NCBI GenBank assembly: GCA_002050275.1
Contig: MWTB01000019.1
Span: forward strand, 112,549 to 176,548
DNA: 64,000 bases
Direction of reading: 5' to 3'
DNA from: Anaerolineae bacterium UTCFX1
Lineage (GTDB): Bacteria > Chloroflexota > Anaerolineae > Anaerolineales > Villigracilaceae
Shown: piece after piece, positions 34,795 through 42,402 of the stretch
Layout: each line of letters opens with the position of its first letter
Position numbering within the stretch: position 1 is the first letter of the stretch
The notes under the pieces: model-generated
What the model saw: the letters and a program-made list of their open reading frames with translations, nothing else
Told to the model about the DNA's origin: nothing
Databases searched by the model: none
Program-made: the position numbers and the translations under genes

Positions 34795-35241
34795 TCATCC
34801 TTTCTTATGGAACATCGCCGTCCGTTCGAACTCGACCACAATTGTACCGTCTGGTTTCCTGCCCCAGCACTTGATTCGCACGATGCCCGCCTCGGGTCTC
34901 GACTTGGACTCGCGCTTTTCGATGATCTCGCTTTCGGCGTAGATCGTGTCGCCGTGAAAAACGGGATTGGGATGCATGACTTTGTCATATCCCAAATTTG
35001 CCACGATCGTGCCTTCGGTGAGGTCTGGCACGGTCAAGCCGACGACCAAGCCGAACGTGAAAATCCCATTCACCAGCCGTTGACCGAACTCCGTCTTCGA
35101 GGCGAAATCTTCGTTGAGGTGAAGCGGTTGCGTGTTCATCGTCAACGTGGAGAAGAGCACGTTGTCCATCTCCGTAACCGTCCGCCCGCCGTGTTTGAAT
35201 TTCATCCCAACTTCGAGTTCATCAAAATATTTGCCTGACAT
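34795..35241 (-). CDS. MaoC-like hot-dog dehydratase
   Basis: A 148-residue MaoC-family protein with the layout of enoyl-CoA or mesaconyl-CoA hydratases. The helix motif reads TMNTQPLHLNEDFA near residue 34: the usual D-x-N-P-x-H becomes N-x-Q-P-x-H, so the histidine is kept but the aspartate is not evident. GYDKVMHPNPVFHGDTIYAES follows near residue 85. It lies between the biotin carrier and the small winged-helix gene. Hydration of a beta-carboxyl enoyl-CoA feeding the CoA-ester lyase is inferred. Confidence 0.82.
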   Translation of the reverse strand: MSGKYFDELEVGMKFKHGGRTVTEMDNVLFSTLTMNTQPLHLNEDFASKTEFGQRLVNGIFTFGLVVGLTVPDLTEGTIVANLGYDKVMHPNPVFHGDTIYAESEIIEKRESKSRPEAGIVRIKCWGRKPDGTIVVEFERTAMFHKKG

Positions 35242-35281
35242 AAGACTCCTTTGCCAAAGGTTGAAAGTTACAGGTCAAAGG

Positions 35282-35785
35282 TCAGACCTTCGACGTTTGA
35301 CTTTCGATGATGATCAAATTTTGCTCGCGTTCCACCGTCTGCCCTTGCTTCACAAGTAATTTTTTCACCACGCCATCCACCGGCGCATGGATTCTGATCT
35401 CCATCTTCATCGCTTCGAGCGCCAGAAGCGTTTGACCTTTCGCAACGGTCTCTCCCTCGGCGACATTCACGCTTCGCACCAAGCCCGGCATGGGTGCGGT
35501 CAATTCGCCTGCAGAATGTTGACCTCCGCTTCCGCTTTTGCGCGCGCGCGATTGCTTGGTCAGCGCGAAGGTGCGACCATCCATCGTCACCCAGCGTTTC
35601 GCGCCATCGGATGAAACGTAGGCAATGACGCGCTCGCCGTCAATGAGCAGACTCCACTTCCCATCTTCGGCGTGGAGGATTTCAACATCAACAGATTTAT
35701 CCTCTATCGTGGCTCGATGAGATTTGCCCGAAGGGACGATGTCTATGCTGTACGTTTTGGAATTATGCTCGAAGTTCGTTTTCAT
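35282..35785 (-). CDS. Biotin carboxyl carrier protein
   Basis: A 167-residue biotinyl/lipoyl-domain protein. The C-terminal domain begins LTAPMPGLVRSVNVAEG and carries the biotinylation motif LEAMKMEI near residue 125, the lysine being the attachment site. The N-terminal half is a linker domain as in acyl-CoA carboxylase carriers. Start ATG 35785 (MKTNFEH) is preferred over a 13-codon upstream extension, with moderate certainty. It begins an operon with MaoC and CoA-ester lyase genes. It probably belongs to an acyl-CoA carboxylase whose other subunits are elsewhere. Confidence 0.85.
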   Translation of the reverse strand: MKTNFEHNSKTYSIDIVPSGKSHRATIEDKSVDVEILHAEDGKWSLLIDGERVIAYVSSDGAKRWVTMDGRTFALTKQSRARKSGSGGQHSAGELTAPMPGLVRSVNVAEGETVAKGQTLLALEAMKMEIRIHAPVDGVVKKLLVKQGQTVEREQNLIIIESQTSKV

Positions 35786-35876
35786 CCGTATCTTAAAATC
35801 CGAATCGCAAGAGATAAACGACATTCTATCATGTCAAGAACCAGCCTGAGCGGCGCGAGAAAGCAGCAGCGCCCTC

Positions 35877-35905
35877 TTGACACGTTAAATTAGGCGTGAT
35901 AATCT
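35877..35905 (+). promoter_or_regulatory. Cold-shock gene promoter
   Basis: TTGACA (35877-35882), 17-base spacer, TAATCT (35900-35905). It leaves a leader of about 70 bases before the cold-shock gene, with AGGAGA as ribosome site. Confidence 0.6.
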
Positions 35906-35980
35906 TGCGCGTGCGCACGATGCGCCCGAAAACGTTGAGGCGGTTGCGCGTAAAAAATTTCTCAGCAGGAGAGTAGTAAG

Positions 35981-36193
35981 ATGTCAGATCGATTTGTTGG
36001 TACGGTGAAGTGGTTCAATGCCACCAAGGGCTACGGCTTTATTGGCCGTGACGATGGCGAAGATGTGTTCGTACATTTCAGCGCCATTCAGTCCGATGGC
36101 TACCGCAAGTTGGAAGCTGAGCAGAAAGTGGAATTTTCCGTCGAGGACGGTCCCAAAGGTCTGCAAGCTGCCAACGTAGTACCCGTCTCGTAA
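35981..36193 (+). CDS. Cold-shock domain protein
   Basis: A 70-residue single cold-shock (OB-fold) protein. RNP1 is KGYGFIG near residue 16 and RNP2 is DVFVHFSAI near residue 28, both with the expected aromatic residues for RNA and single-stranded DNA binding. Length matches CspA. It is a single-gene unit with its own promoter and a strong terminator. It likely acts as an RNA chaperone in the cytoplasm. Confidence 0.95.
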   Translation: MSDRFVGTVKWFNATKGYGFIGRDDGEDVFVHFSAIQSDGYRKLEAEQKVEFSVEDGPKGLQAANVVPVS

Positions 36194-36236
36194 GACTGAG
36201 AGCGCCGTTTGCGGCGTAAGTTTTGCGAAATTGAGC

Positions 36237-36265
36237 AGGGCTGTCGAGAGACAGCCCTGTTTTTT
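36237..36265 (+). terminator. Terminator of the cold-shock gene
   Basis: AGGGCTGT and ACAGCCCT pair over a six-base loop, followed by G and six T. Confidence 0.9.
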
Positions 36266-36325
36266 ATGGCGCCATTAAACAAGCGGTTTTACTGCCGTCT
36301 TCTCTTCAGCGCGCAATCTCTACGG

Positions 36326-36331
36326 TACAAT
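36326..36331 (+). promoter_or_regulatory. -10 box nine bases before rlmB
   Basis: TACAAT ends nine bases before the ATG at 36341, with no ribosome site. It suggests a leaderless or near-leaderless transcript. Confidence 0.4.
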
Positions 36332-36340
36332 CATGCAATC

Positions 36341-37081
36341 ATGAAAGAATTTATCTACTCTCGCAACGCGATCTATGAAACTTTGCGCGCCCAACGCAGA
36401 GAAGTATTTAAGATCGAACTCGCCGACAATGCGCAGATTCAAGGGCGGCTCGCGGATATAATGACGCTGGCTGCCCGGCGCAAAATTCCCATCGTTAAGG
36501 TAAAACGCCCGCAACTGGATAGAATTTATGAGCATCATCAAGGCGTTGTCGCCGAAACAAGCGCGTATCCGTATGCCAATTTGTTGGATATTCTGGAGAA
36601 CGCTCGCAAGAGGAACGAGCCGCCGTTCGTGCTGTTGCTCGATGCGTTGAACGATCCGCAAAATTTCGGCGCGCTCATTCGCACAGCCGAAGCAACCGGT
36701 GCGCATGGCATTATTATTCCACTGGCGCATACGGTGGAGGTTACGCCCGCAGTCGTCAACGCGTCGTCGGGCGCGAGCGAACACATGCTTATTGCGCGGG
36801 TGAATCTCGCGCAGGCGATTGACGCGTTGAAAGAAGAAAATATTTGGGTAGTGGGGCTTGATCAAAACGGGGAAGCGATCGGGACGAAGACTCAACGTCA
36901 CCTAACTGGATCAACTGCGCTCGTCGTCGGAAGCGAGGGCGAGGGAATTCGTCAACTCACGCGGAAAAAATGCGACATCGTGTTAAAACTTCCCATGCGC
37001 GGGCAGGTCGAATCGCTTAACGCGGCGGTAGCGGGTTCGGTCGCATTATATCTGGCATATTTAACAAGACAAGCCAACTAA
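36341..37081 (+). CDS. rlmB: 23S rRNA (guanosine-2'-O)-methyltransferase RlmB type
   Basis: A 246-residue SPOUT-class TrmH-family methyltransferase. The N-terminal substrate-binding domain starts EFIYSRNAIYETLRA. Motif 1 is DALNDPQNFGALIRTAEA, motif 2 VVGSEGEGIRQLT and motif 3 LPMRGQVESLNAAVA, which form the knotted AdoMet site. Start 36341 fits the family length; a longer frame would begin in the cold-shock terminator. A tRNA methylase of the same family is the alternative. Confidence 0.88.
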   Translation: MKEFIYSRNAIYETLRAQRREVFKIELADNAQIQGRLADIMTLAARRKIPIVKVKRPQLDRIYEHHQGVVAETSAYPYANLLDILENARKRNEPPFVLLLDALNDPQNFGALIRTAEATGAHGIIIPLAHTVEVTPAVVNASSGASEHMLIARVNLAQAIDALKEENIWVVGLDQNGEAIGTKTQRHLTGSTALVVGSEGEGIRQLTRKKCDIVLKLPMRGQVESLNAAVAGSVALYLAYLTRQAN

Positions 37082-37108
37082 TGAACTAGAAAGCCAGGAG
37101 ACTGTCGC

Positions 37109-38287
37109 ATGATACAAGCATCCTATCACTTTCCACGCGGATTTCTATGGGGAACGGCGACCTCGTCGCATCAGGTGGAGGGCAACAACACAAATAACCA
37201 ATGGCAGCAGTGGGAACAAGACGGTCATACCGACGGAACGTCTGGGCTTGCCTGCGATTGGTGGGGCGGACGCTGGAAAGAAGACTTCGATCGCGCTGCA
37301 GAAGGCGGACAGAACTCGCATCGTTTCTCGGTGGAGTGGAGCCGCATTCAACCGACGCCCGATACATGGGATGAAAACGCGCTGGAGCGTTATCGCGCTA
37401 TGCTGCGCGGACTGCAAGAACGCGGCATGACTCCGATGGTCACGCTGCATCATTTTACCGACCCGTTATGGTTCTATGAAATGGACGCTTGGGAGCGCGA
37501 AGAATCCGTTGCGCTATTCGAGAAGTTCGTTCGCAAAACAGTAGAGGCGTTGAAAGAATATTGTTCGATCTGGTGTACGATCAACGAGCCGAACGTGTAT
37601 GCGCTGAGCGGATATGTAGCGGGCGCGTTCCCCGTCAAACGACGCGGGTTGAAGATCGCCATGCAAGTCCAAGCCAATATGATTCGCGGACATGCCGCCG
37701 CATATCACGCCATCCACGAAATTCAACCCAACGCGCGCGTCGGGTACGCTCTACATTATCGCCCAATGACGCCGCGCCGCTGGTGGTCGCCGCTTGACAG
37801 ACTCATGCGAAATATTCAATCGAATGGAATCAATATGGCATTCCCCAGCGCTTTGAGCGGCGGAATGATGCGATCTCCGCTGGGCAGCGTACAAATTCCC
37901 GAAGCAAAAGGAACGCAGGATTTTCTGGGGCTTAATTATTATTCGGTGGATACCGTCAAATTTGATATTACGAACGCAAAAGAACTTTTTGGGAAGCGCT
38001 ACTTCCCTGAAGATTCGGACTTCAGCGCGACGAAGATGATCGCCAACATCCCGCAAGGAATATTCGACACGATCAAATGGGCGACGCAGACGTACCCCAA
38101 CCTGCCAATTTACATCACCGAGAACGGGGTGGAAGACGCGGAAGATACGCTGCGCCCGCGCTATATCGCGCAACACATCCATCAGGTGTGGCGCGCGGTC
38201 AATTTCAACTTCAAGGAGAACGGTCTGTCCAGCGAGATGGTTCGAAAATACTGCCCCGAAGTATTCGAGAAATTGTTTCCATTGTGA
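37109..38287 (+). CDS. Family 1 glycoside hydrolase, apparently with an internal deletion
   Basis: A 392-residue GH1 protein. The acid/base is in CTINEPNVYA near residue 157 and the nucleophile in YITENGVED near residue 336, so both catalytic glutamates remain. GH1 enzymes normally have 440-480 residues, with a segment after the nucleophile holding the conserved WSLxDNFEW-type aglycone region and an RFGL strand. Here HIHQVWRAVNFNF runs straight into KENGLSSEMVRKY, skipping about 55-60 residues in frame. It might be inactive or have altered substrate handling. Upstream AGGAG supports the start. Confidence 0.85.
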   Translation: MIQASYHFPRGFLWGTATSSHQVEGNNTNNQWQQWEQDGHTDGTSGLACDWWGGRWKEDFDRAAEGGQNSHRFSVEWSRIQPTPDTWDENALERYRAMLRGLQERGMTPMVTLHHFTDPLWFYEMDAWEREESVALFEKFVRKTVEALKEYCSIWCTINEPNVYALSGYVAGAFPVKRRGLKIAMQVQANMIRGHAAAYHAIHEIQPNARVGYALHYRPMTPRRWWSPLDRLMRNIQSNGINMAFPSALSGGMMRSPLGSVQIPEAKGTQDFLGLNYYSVDTVKFDITNAKELFGKRYFPEDSDFSATKMIANIPQGIFDTIKWATQTYPNLPIYITENGVEDAEDTLRPRYIAQHIHQVWRAVNFNFKENGLSSEMVRKYCPEVFEKLFPL

Positions 38288-38354
38288 GCAGCGTAGGCGC
38301 TCCTTATTCAGTAAGTCCTATCAAAATAACGCCTATCATGAAAGAGGAAGGATC

Positions 38355-39161
38355 ATGGACTTTAAAATCCAAACTATCGGACTGAATGACTTGCTATCGG
38401 CGATCTATGGAGAGGAGCAGACGCTGCGCAACTTGTTCGGCGAGTTGGGTTTCGAAACGTCGCAGATCGAGCGTCTGTCAGATCGCGCGCTGGAAGCGGT
38501 CGTCGCTCAATTTTTGCAAGTCATTCACGAACGACTGACCAGCGACGCGGGCAAAGATACCTACTATCAAATTCTGGCGCGCTATTACGGCTTAGACGGC
38601 GAACCCAGGGAGCCGCTTTCGGCGCTCGCTGCACGACGAGATGCCAGCCCCGAGTATCTTCGTCAATTATTTGGGGAGATACTCGAACGCTGCAAAAGCA
38701 AAACGTGGCAAAAAGAATTGAAGACCGCGCTCAAACATATCGTCGTTAACGAATTACGAACCGTAGATGGGCAGCCGGTGCGAGAACATATCGCTGAAAA
38801 ATTGGAACGCTTGACTACTCTACGCGGCGCAGCGGACGTAGCGCGTATGGAGTACGAAGCCAAACGAACCGAAATCCTCAAGCGGATTCAGTCCGATCTC
38901 GACGCGCTCGAACTGGAATTCACGCCGGTTCTGGACGCAGTAGAAGAAAATATTACCGCGCTGGAGAACGAGATCAAAACAGACGTGTTGCTATACGGCG
39001 AATCCGTCACAGGCGGGTCTTATCGCGCCACATACACGCAAGGACGCGTATCTTGGGACACCGAGAAGATGACGCATTACGCCAAGTCGCATCCGGACAT
39101 TCTTCAGTTCCGCAAGCAGGGAAATCCGATTATTTCGTTGCGCGCTGTAAGCACAGATTGA
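38355..39161 (+). CDS. Gam-like protein with sigma-region-4-like helix-turn-helix
   Basis: A 268-residue protein of uncertain function. Residues about 70-105 (RYYGLDGEPREPLSALAA, then SPEYLRQLFGEILERC) resemble the region 4 helix-turn-helix of sigma-70 factors. A coiled-coil-like stretch follows (about 145-200). The last 45 residues, with SYRATYTQGRVSWDT and HPDILQFRKQGNPIISLR, resemble phage Mu Gam-type host-nuclease inhibitors. It overlaps the kinase gene by four bases. It might bind DNA or DNA ends; the role is unknown. Confidence 0.65.
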   Translation: MDFKIQTIGLNDLLSAIYGEEQTLRNLFGELGFETSQIERLSDRALEAVVAQFLQVIHERLTSDAGKDTYYQILARYYGLDGEPREPLSALAARRDASPEYLRQLFGEILERCKSKTWQKELKTALKHIVVNELRTVDGQPVREHIAEKLERLTTLRGAADVARMEYEAKRTEILKRIQSDLDALELEFTPVLDAVEENITALENEIKTDVLLYGESVTGGSYRATYTQGRVSWDTEKMTHYAKSHPDILQFRKQGNPIISLRAVSTD

Positions 39162-40144
39162 ATCTCCGACACGCCTATATTTCAACAATAGTTAAAGCCT
39201 TTGGCGAAACTGGGGCGCGCTTTCTCGCAGATCTGCCAAGGTTGATTGACGAAGCCTCCGCGCGCTGGAGGCTGACAAATATTCAGCCTGTCGAGAATCT
39301 TTCCTATAATTTTGTGGCATACGCGGAATCCTCAATCTCTACCGTAAAGACCGCCAAGAACGCCAAGCAAAAATTAAACCTTTGCACGCTTCGCGTGCCT
39401 AGCGGTTCAAAAGATATGGTTTTAAAAATCGGCATCCCACGCGAGGAGTTGACCAGCGAGATCGCGGCGTTGCGATTGCTCAACGGCGAGGGAGCGTGCA
39501 AGTTGATTGACGCAGATGAGGAAAAGGGATTTCTTCTTCTGGAACGGTTGAAGCCCGGTGTGATGTTGTCCACGTTGGAGGATGACGACGAAGCGACGCG
39601 CATTGCGGCGGAGGTGATGAAGAGGATATGGCGCTTTGACTTCGCCGCGCTCCGCTCAGCGCGGAGCGAATTTATCCAACTCTCCGATTGGTTCGATGGG
39701 TTGAAACGATTGCGGAAGATGTTCAACGGCGGGACGGGTCCGTTGGATGAAAAACTGGTCGAGCGAGTCGAGCGGTCAACGAAAGAATTCTTTACGGAGA
39801 ATCACAGTCCCATTTTGATGCACGGGGATTTTCATCACTTCAATATTTTGTCGTCGGAGCGCGGGTGGCTGGTGATTGACCCGAAGGGGGTGATCGGTCC
39901 TGCGTGCTACGAAATCGGTCCGCTAATGATAAACCCGTGGGAAATGTCGCTACAGGGCAGCCGGCTGAAATTACGAATGAAGCGGCGGGTTGATATCCTA
40001 CATGAGCATTTGGGATTTGAGCGCGAACGCATTATTGAGTGGAGCATAGCGCACGCAATTCTATCCGCGTGGTGGGGAATCGAAGATCAAACAGGCTGGG
40101 AATATTCAATGCACTTTGCAGAGTTGTTTTCGACGCTTAAATAG
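39158..40144 (+). CDS. Aminoglycoside/hydroxyurea phosphotransferase-like kinase
   Basis: A 328-residue kinase of the APH superfamily, nearest by eye to streptomycin 6-phosphotransferase-type proteins. The Brenner-type motif is LMHGDFHHFNIL near residue 225, followed by LVIDPKGVIG with the metal aspartate. The start is taken as TTG 39158, overlapping the upstream stop in TTGA; no ATG is nearby. Residues about 62-84 derive from a repeat-like insertion in frame. Real substrate unknown; drug resistance should not be assumed. Confidence 0.78.
   Translation: MNLRHAYISTIVKAFGETGARFLADLPRLIDEASARWRLTNIQPVENLSYNFVAYAESSISTVKTAKNAKQKLNLCTLRVPSGSKDMVLKIGIPREELTSEIAALRLLNGEGACKLIDADEEKGFLLLERLKPGVMLSTLEDDDEATRIAAEVMKRIWRFDFAALRSARSEFIQLSDWFDGLKRLRKMFNGGTGPLDEKLVERVERSTKEFFTENHSPILMHGDFHHFNILSSERGWLVIDPKGVIGPACYEIGPLMINPWEMSLQGSRLKLRMKRRVDILHEHLGFERERIIEWSIAHAILSAWWGIEDQTGWEYSMHFAELFSTLK
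39341..39407. repeat. Intragenic repeat pair within the kinase gene
   Basis: ACCGTAAAGACCGCCAAGAA (39341-39360, continuing CGCCAAG) and a facing CTTTGCACGCTTCGCG...AGCGGTT half (39380-39407) form an imperfect inverted repeat. A similar motif recurs at about 59381-59408. It is in frame and adds about 23 residues before the conserved VLKIG strand. Confidence 0.55.
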
Positions 40145-40145
40145 A

Positions 40146-40174
40146 AACGACCTCCTTCGCGGGAGGTCGTTTTT
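40146..40174. terminator. Terminator between convergent genes
   Basis: AACGACCTCC and GGAGGTCGTT form a 10-pair stem with a 6-base loop. Five T follow on the plus strand and three on the minus strand. It serves the kinase gene and perhaps the small membrane-protein gene. Confidence 0.8.
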
Positions 40175-40187
40175 ACAATTACGTTTA

Positions 40188-40337
40188 TTATTTGCCGAGC
40201 AGAGCGAACACGGCATAGGCGAGGGCAAGTACGCCGGAAACCGTTGCGGCAAAAGGTAATGTCACAAATGAACCGACGCCGAACCAAAGGAAGAACAACC
40301 ACATGCACCAACCGGAAATCGTCGAGGGCATTTTCAT
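40188..40337 (-). CDS. Small 49-residue membrane protein
   Basis: A short gene with an ideal ribosome site (AAGGAG, 8 bases before ATG 40337). The protein has two predicted membrane helices, one from about SGWCMWLFFLWFG and one near TVSGVLALAYAVFALLG, joined by a short loop, with lysines at each end. No homologue was recognised. It is alone on the minus strand between the kinase and the ABC exporter genes. Good translation signals and amphipathic design argue that it is real. Confidence 0.65.
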   Translation of the reverse strand: MKMPSTISGWCMWLFFLWFGVGSFVTLPFAATVSGVLALAYAVFALLGK

Positions 40338-40540
40338 TTTGAATCTCCTTGAATAAAAATTTTTTGATCATCCGCGCGGACGAATCTAAATATGATAACC
40401 CTTCTCCAAATCGGAAGTTACGCTTGACGTGGTAGAATTTGAACGCTGCTACACATCTCGTTTAGAAGGTTTAGACAACCTCTCGACCCGAGTGCGAAAA
40501 TCCAGAACATTTCGCCTGCATACTAAGCAATTGATATGGG

Positions 40541-40577
40541 CTCTCGTGACGTCAAACAAACCACGAGAGAATTTTTT
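40541..40577 (+). terminator. Terminator-like hairpin directly before the ABC exporter start
   Basis: CTCTCGTG (40541-40548) and CACGAGAG (40562-40569) pair, followed by AA and six T, ending five bases before the ATG at 40583. A second CTCTCG at 40480-40485 could compete for the 3' arm. It may be an attenuator in the exporter leader. Confidence 0.5.
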
Positions 40578-40582
40578 CCGCT

Positions 40583-42349
40583 ATGACCACATTGACCGCT
40601 CCAGCCGAATTTTCATTATCTCAACAGAAAGTCTACGACCGCTCCAGCCCTGCGCGCTGGGTCTGGTCGCACGCATCGCGCCATGGATGGATCATCGTAA
40701 TGTTGATTCTGGGCGCGCTCGGCAACGCCGCCCTCGCCGCAGTCGTGCCGGTATTAACCGGCGACGCGTTCAACGCAATGTTAAAACCGACTCCCGACAT
40801 CAGCGTTCTTTTACCTCTGGCGTTAACCATCGGCTTCTCGCAGATCATCCGCGGCGCATTGCAATTGGGGCGCAACTTCGGCGCGGAATTGCTCGCGCAA
40901 AAGATGGAGCGGCAAGTGCGCGACGAGTTGTACCTCTCTCTGCTCGGCAAGAGCATGACCTTCCACAACTTACAGCCGGTCGGCGATACGATGGCGCGCG
41001 CGACGAACGACGTGCGCGAAGTCAACTATATGTTCAGCCCGGGGGCAAATTTAGTGATTGGTTCGTTCGTGTTTATCCTCATGCCGATCTTTGCGGCGGG
41101 ACGTTATCACCCCTCGTTGGTCATCACGCCCATTGCCTTTATCATTCTGTACTTCGTCATCCTTTTTCGTTATTTGAAAACGCTCGCTCCGATCACCGAC
41201 GAAGTGCGCGCTTCATTCGGAACGATGAACACGCATCTGTCCGAATCATTGGACGGCGTGGAAGTCGTCAAAGGCGCTTCGCAAGAAAACGCGGAGGTGG
41301 ATAAGTTCGTGATGAACGCCAGCCGCGTGCGCAATGCGTTCGTTAAGCAGGGCGATCTCGAAGGACGTTACGCCGCCATGCTGCTGCTCGGCGCTGCGTA
41401 CGCGTTCGGACTGTTTCACGCTCTTATCTTGTACCATAACGGGGCGCTCAACGTCGGCGCGGTCGTGGCGTATTTTGGATTATTACGTTTATTAGATTTC
41501 CCCACGTTTACGTCCATCTTCGCTTATTCGCAGGTCTCGCTCGGGCTATCCAGCGCGCGCCGTATTCTCGAATTGATGAATCGCGAGACCAATCTCGATC
41601 AAAACGCGACGGGGTACGCCGGCGCAATCAAAGGCGAGGTTGAATTTCACAACGTCAATTTTTCTTATGGGTTGGAAAATGAGAGTGAACTGGAAGGCAT
41701 TTCCTTCAAGGTAAAAGCCGGGCAAACCGTCGCTATCGTCGGGCAGACCGGCGCCGGCAAAACCACGCTCGTCAAACTCATCAACCGCACCTACGACGCG
41801 ACTCAAGGGCAGGTTCTTATAGACGGCGTAGACGTGCGCGACTGGAATCTCGCTGCGCTCCGTTCACAGATCTCCATGATCGAGCAGGATATTTTCCTGT
41901 TCACGCGCTCCATCAGCGACAATATCGCGTTTGGCAAGCCGGGCGCGTCGTCAAGCGAGGTTAAAGCGGCGGCGCAATCCGCTCAGGCAGACGAATTTAT
42001 CCATTCTTTCGACAAGGAATACGAAACTATCGTCGGCGAACGAGGCGCGACGCTCTCCGGCGGGCAGCGTCAACGGATCGCGCTGGCGCGCGCTTTCCTC
42101 ACCGATCCGCGCATTTTAATTTTAGATGATTCCACCTCCGCCATCGATTCCGCCACCGAAGACCGCATTCAACGCGCCATCTCCAATGCAGCGCGCGGAC
42201 GCACAACCTTCATTATTACGCACCGCTTGTCGCAAATCCGTTGGGCAGATTTGATCATCGTCCTCCGTAAAGGACGCATTGCCGCCATCGGTTCGCACGA
42301 TGAGTTGATGGAAACCTCCGAAGCGTATTCACGGATCTTTCGAGAATAG
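40583..42349 (+). CDS. Heterodimeric ABC exporter subunit 1 (degenerate-site half)
   Basis: A 588-residue half-transporter with six membrane helices (about 35-320) and a C-terminal ATPase. Walker A is GQTGAGKTT near residue 387, the signature LSGGQRQRIALAR near residue 490, and Walker B ILILDDSTSAID. The catalytic glutamate after Walker B is aspartate, marking the degenerate site of a heterodimer. The ABC signature is canonical and would complete the active site with the partner. The downstream gene encodes that partner. Substrate is unknown; lipid or drug export is typical. Confidence 0.9.
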   Translation: MTTLTAPAEFSLSQQKVYDRSSPARWVWSHASRHGWIIVMLILGALGNAALAAVVPVLTGDAFNAMLKPTPDISVLLPLALTIGFSQIIRGALQLGRNFGAELLAQKMERQVRDELYLSLLGKSMTFHNLQPVGDTMARATNDVREVNYMFSPGANLVIGSFVFILMPIFAAGRYHPSLVITPIAFIILYFVILFRYLKTLAPITDEVRASFGTMNTHLSESLDGVEVVKGASQENAEVDKFVMNASRVRNAFVKQGDLEGRYAAMLLLGAAYAFGLFHALILYHNGALNVGAVVAYFGLLRLLDFPTFTSIFAYSQVSLGLSSARRILELMNRETNLDQNATGYAGAIKGEVEFHNVNFSYGLENESELEGISFKVKAGQTVAIVGQTGAGKTTLVKLINRTYDATQGQVLIDGVDVRDWNLAALRSQISMIEQDIFLFTRSISDNIAFGKPGASSSEVKAAAQSAQADEFIHSFDKEYETIVGERGATLSGGQRQRIALARAFLTDPRILILDDSTSAIDSATEDRIQRAISNAARGRTTFIITHRLSQIRWADLIIVLRKGRIAAIGSHDELMETSEAYSRIFRE

Positions 42350-42402
42350 CGCATCAAGATTAAATATCAGACAAGAGAACTAAAGGATATAGAGAACTAT
42401 CT

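Noticed and set aside
39158..40144. Calling the kinase an antibiotic resistance gene
   Set aside because: The fold fits, but chromosomal homologues with other roles are common and no resistance context is present.
40429..41304. Long plus-strand frame overlapping the first ABC exporter gene
   Set aside because: It runs in another frame of a clearly conserved transporter and its product is arginine-rich without recognisable domains.
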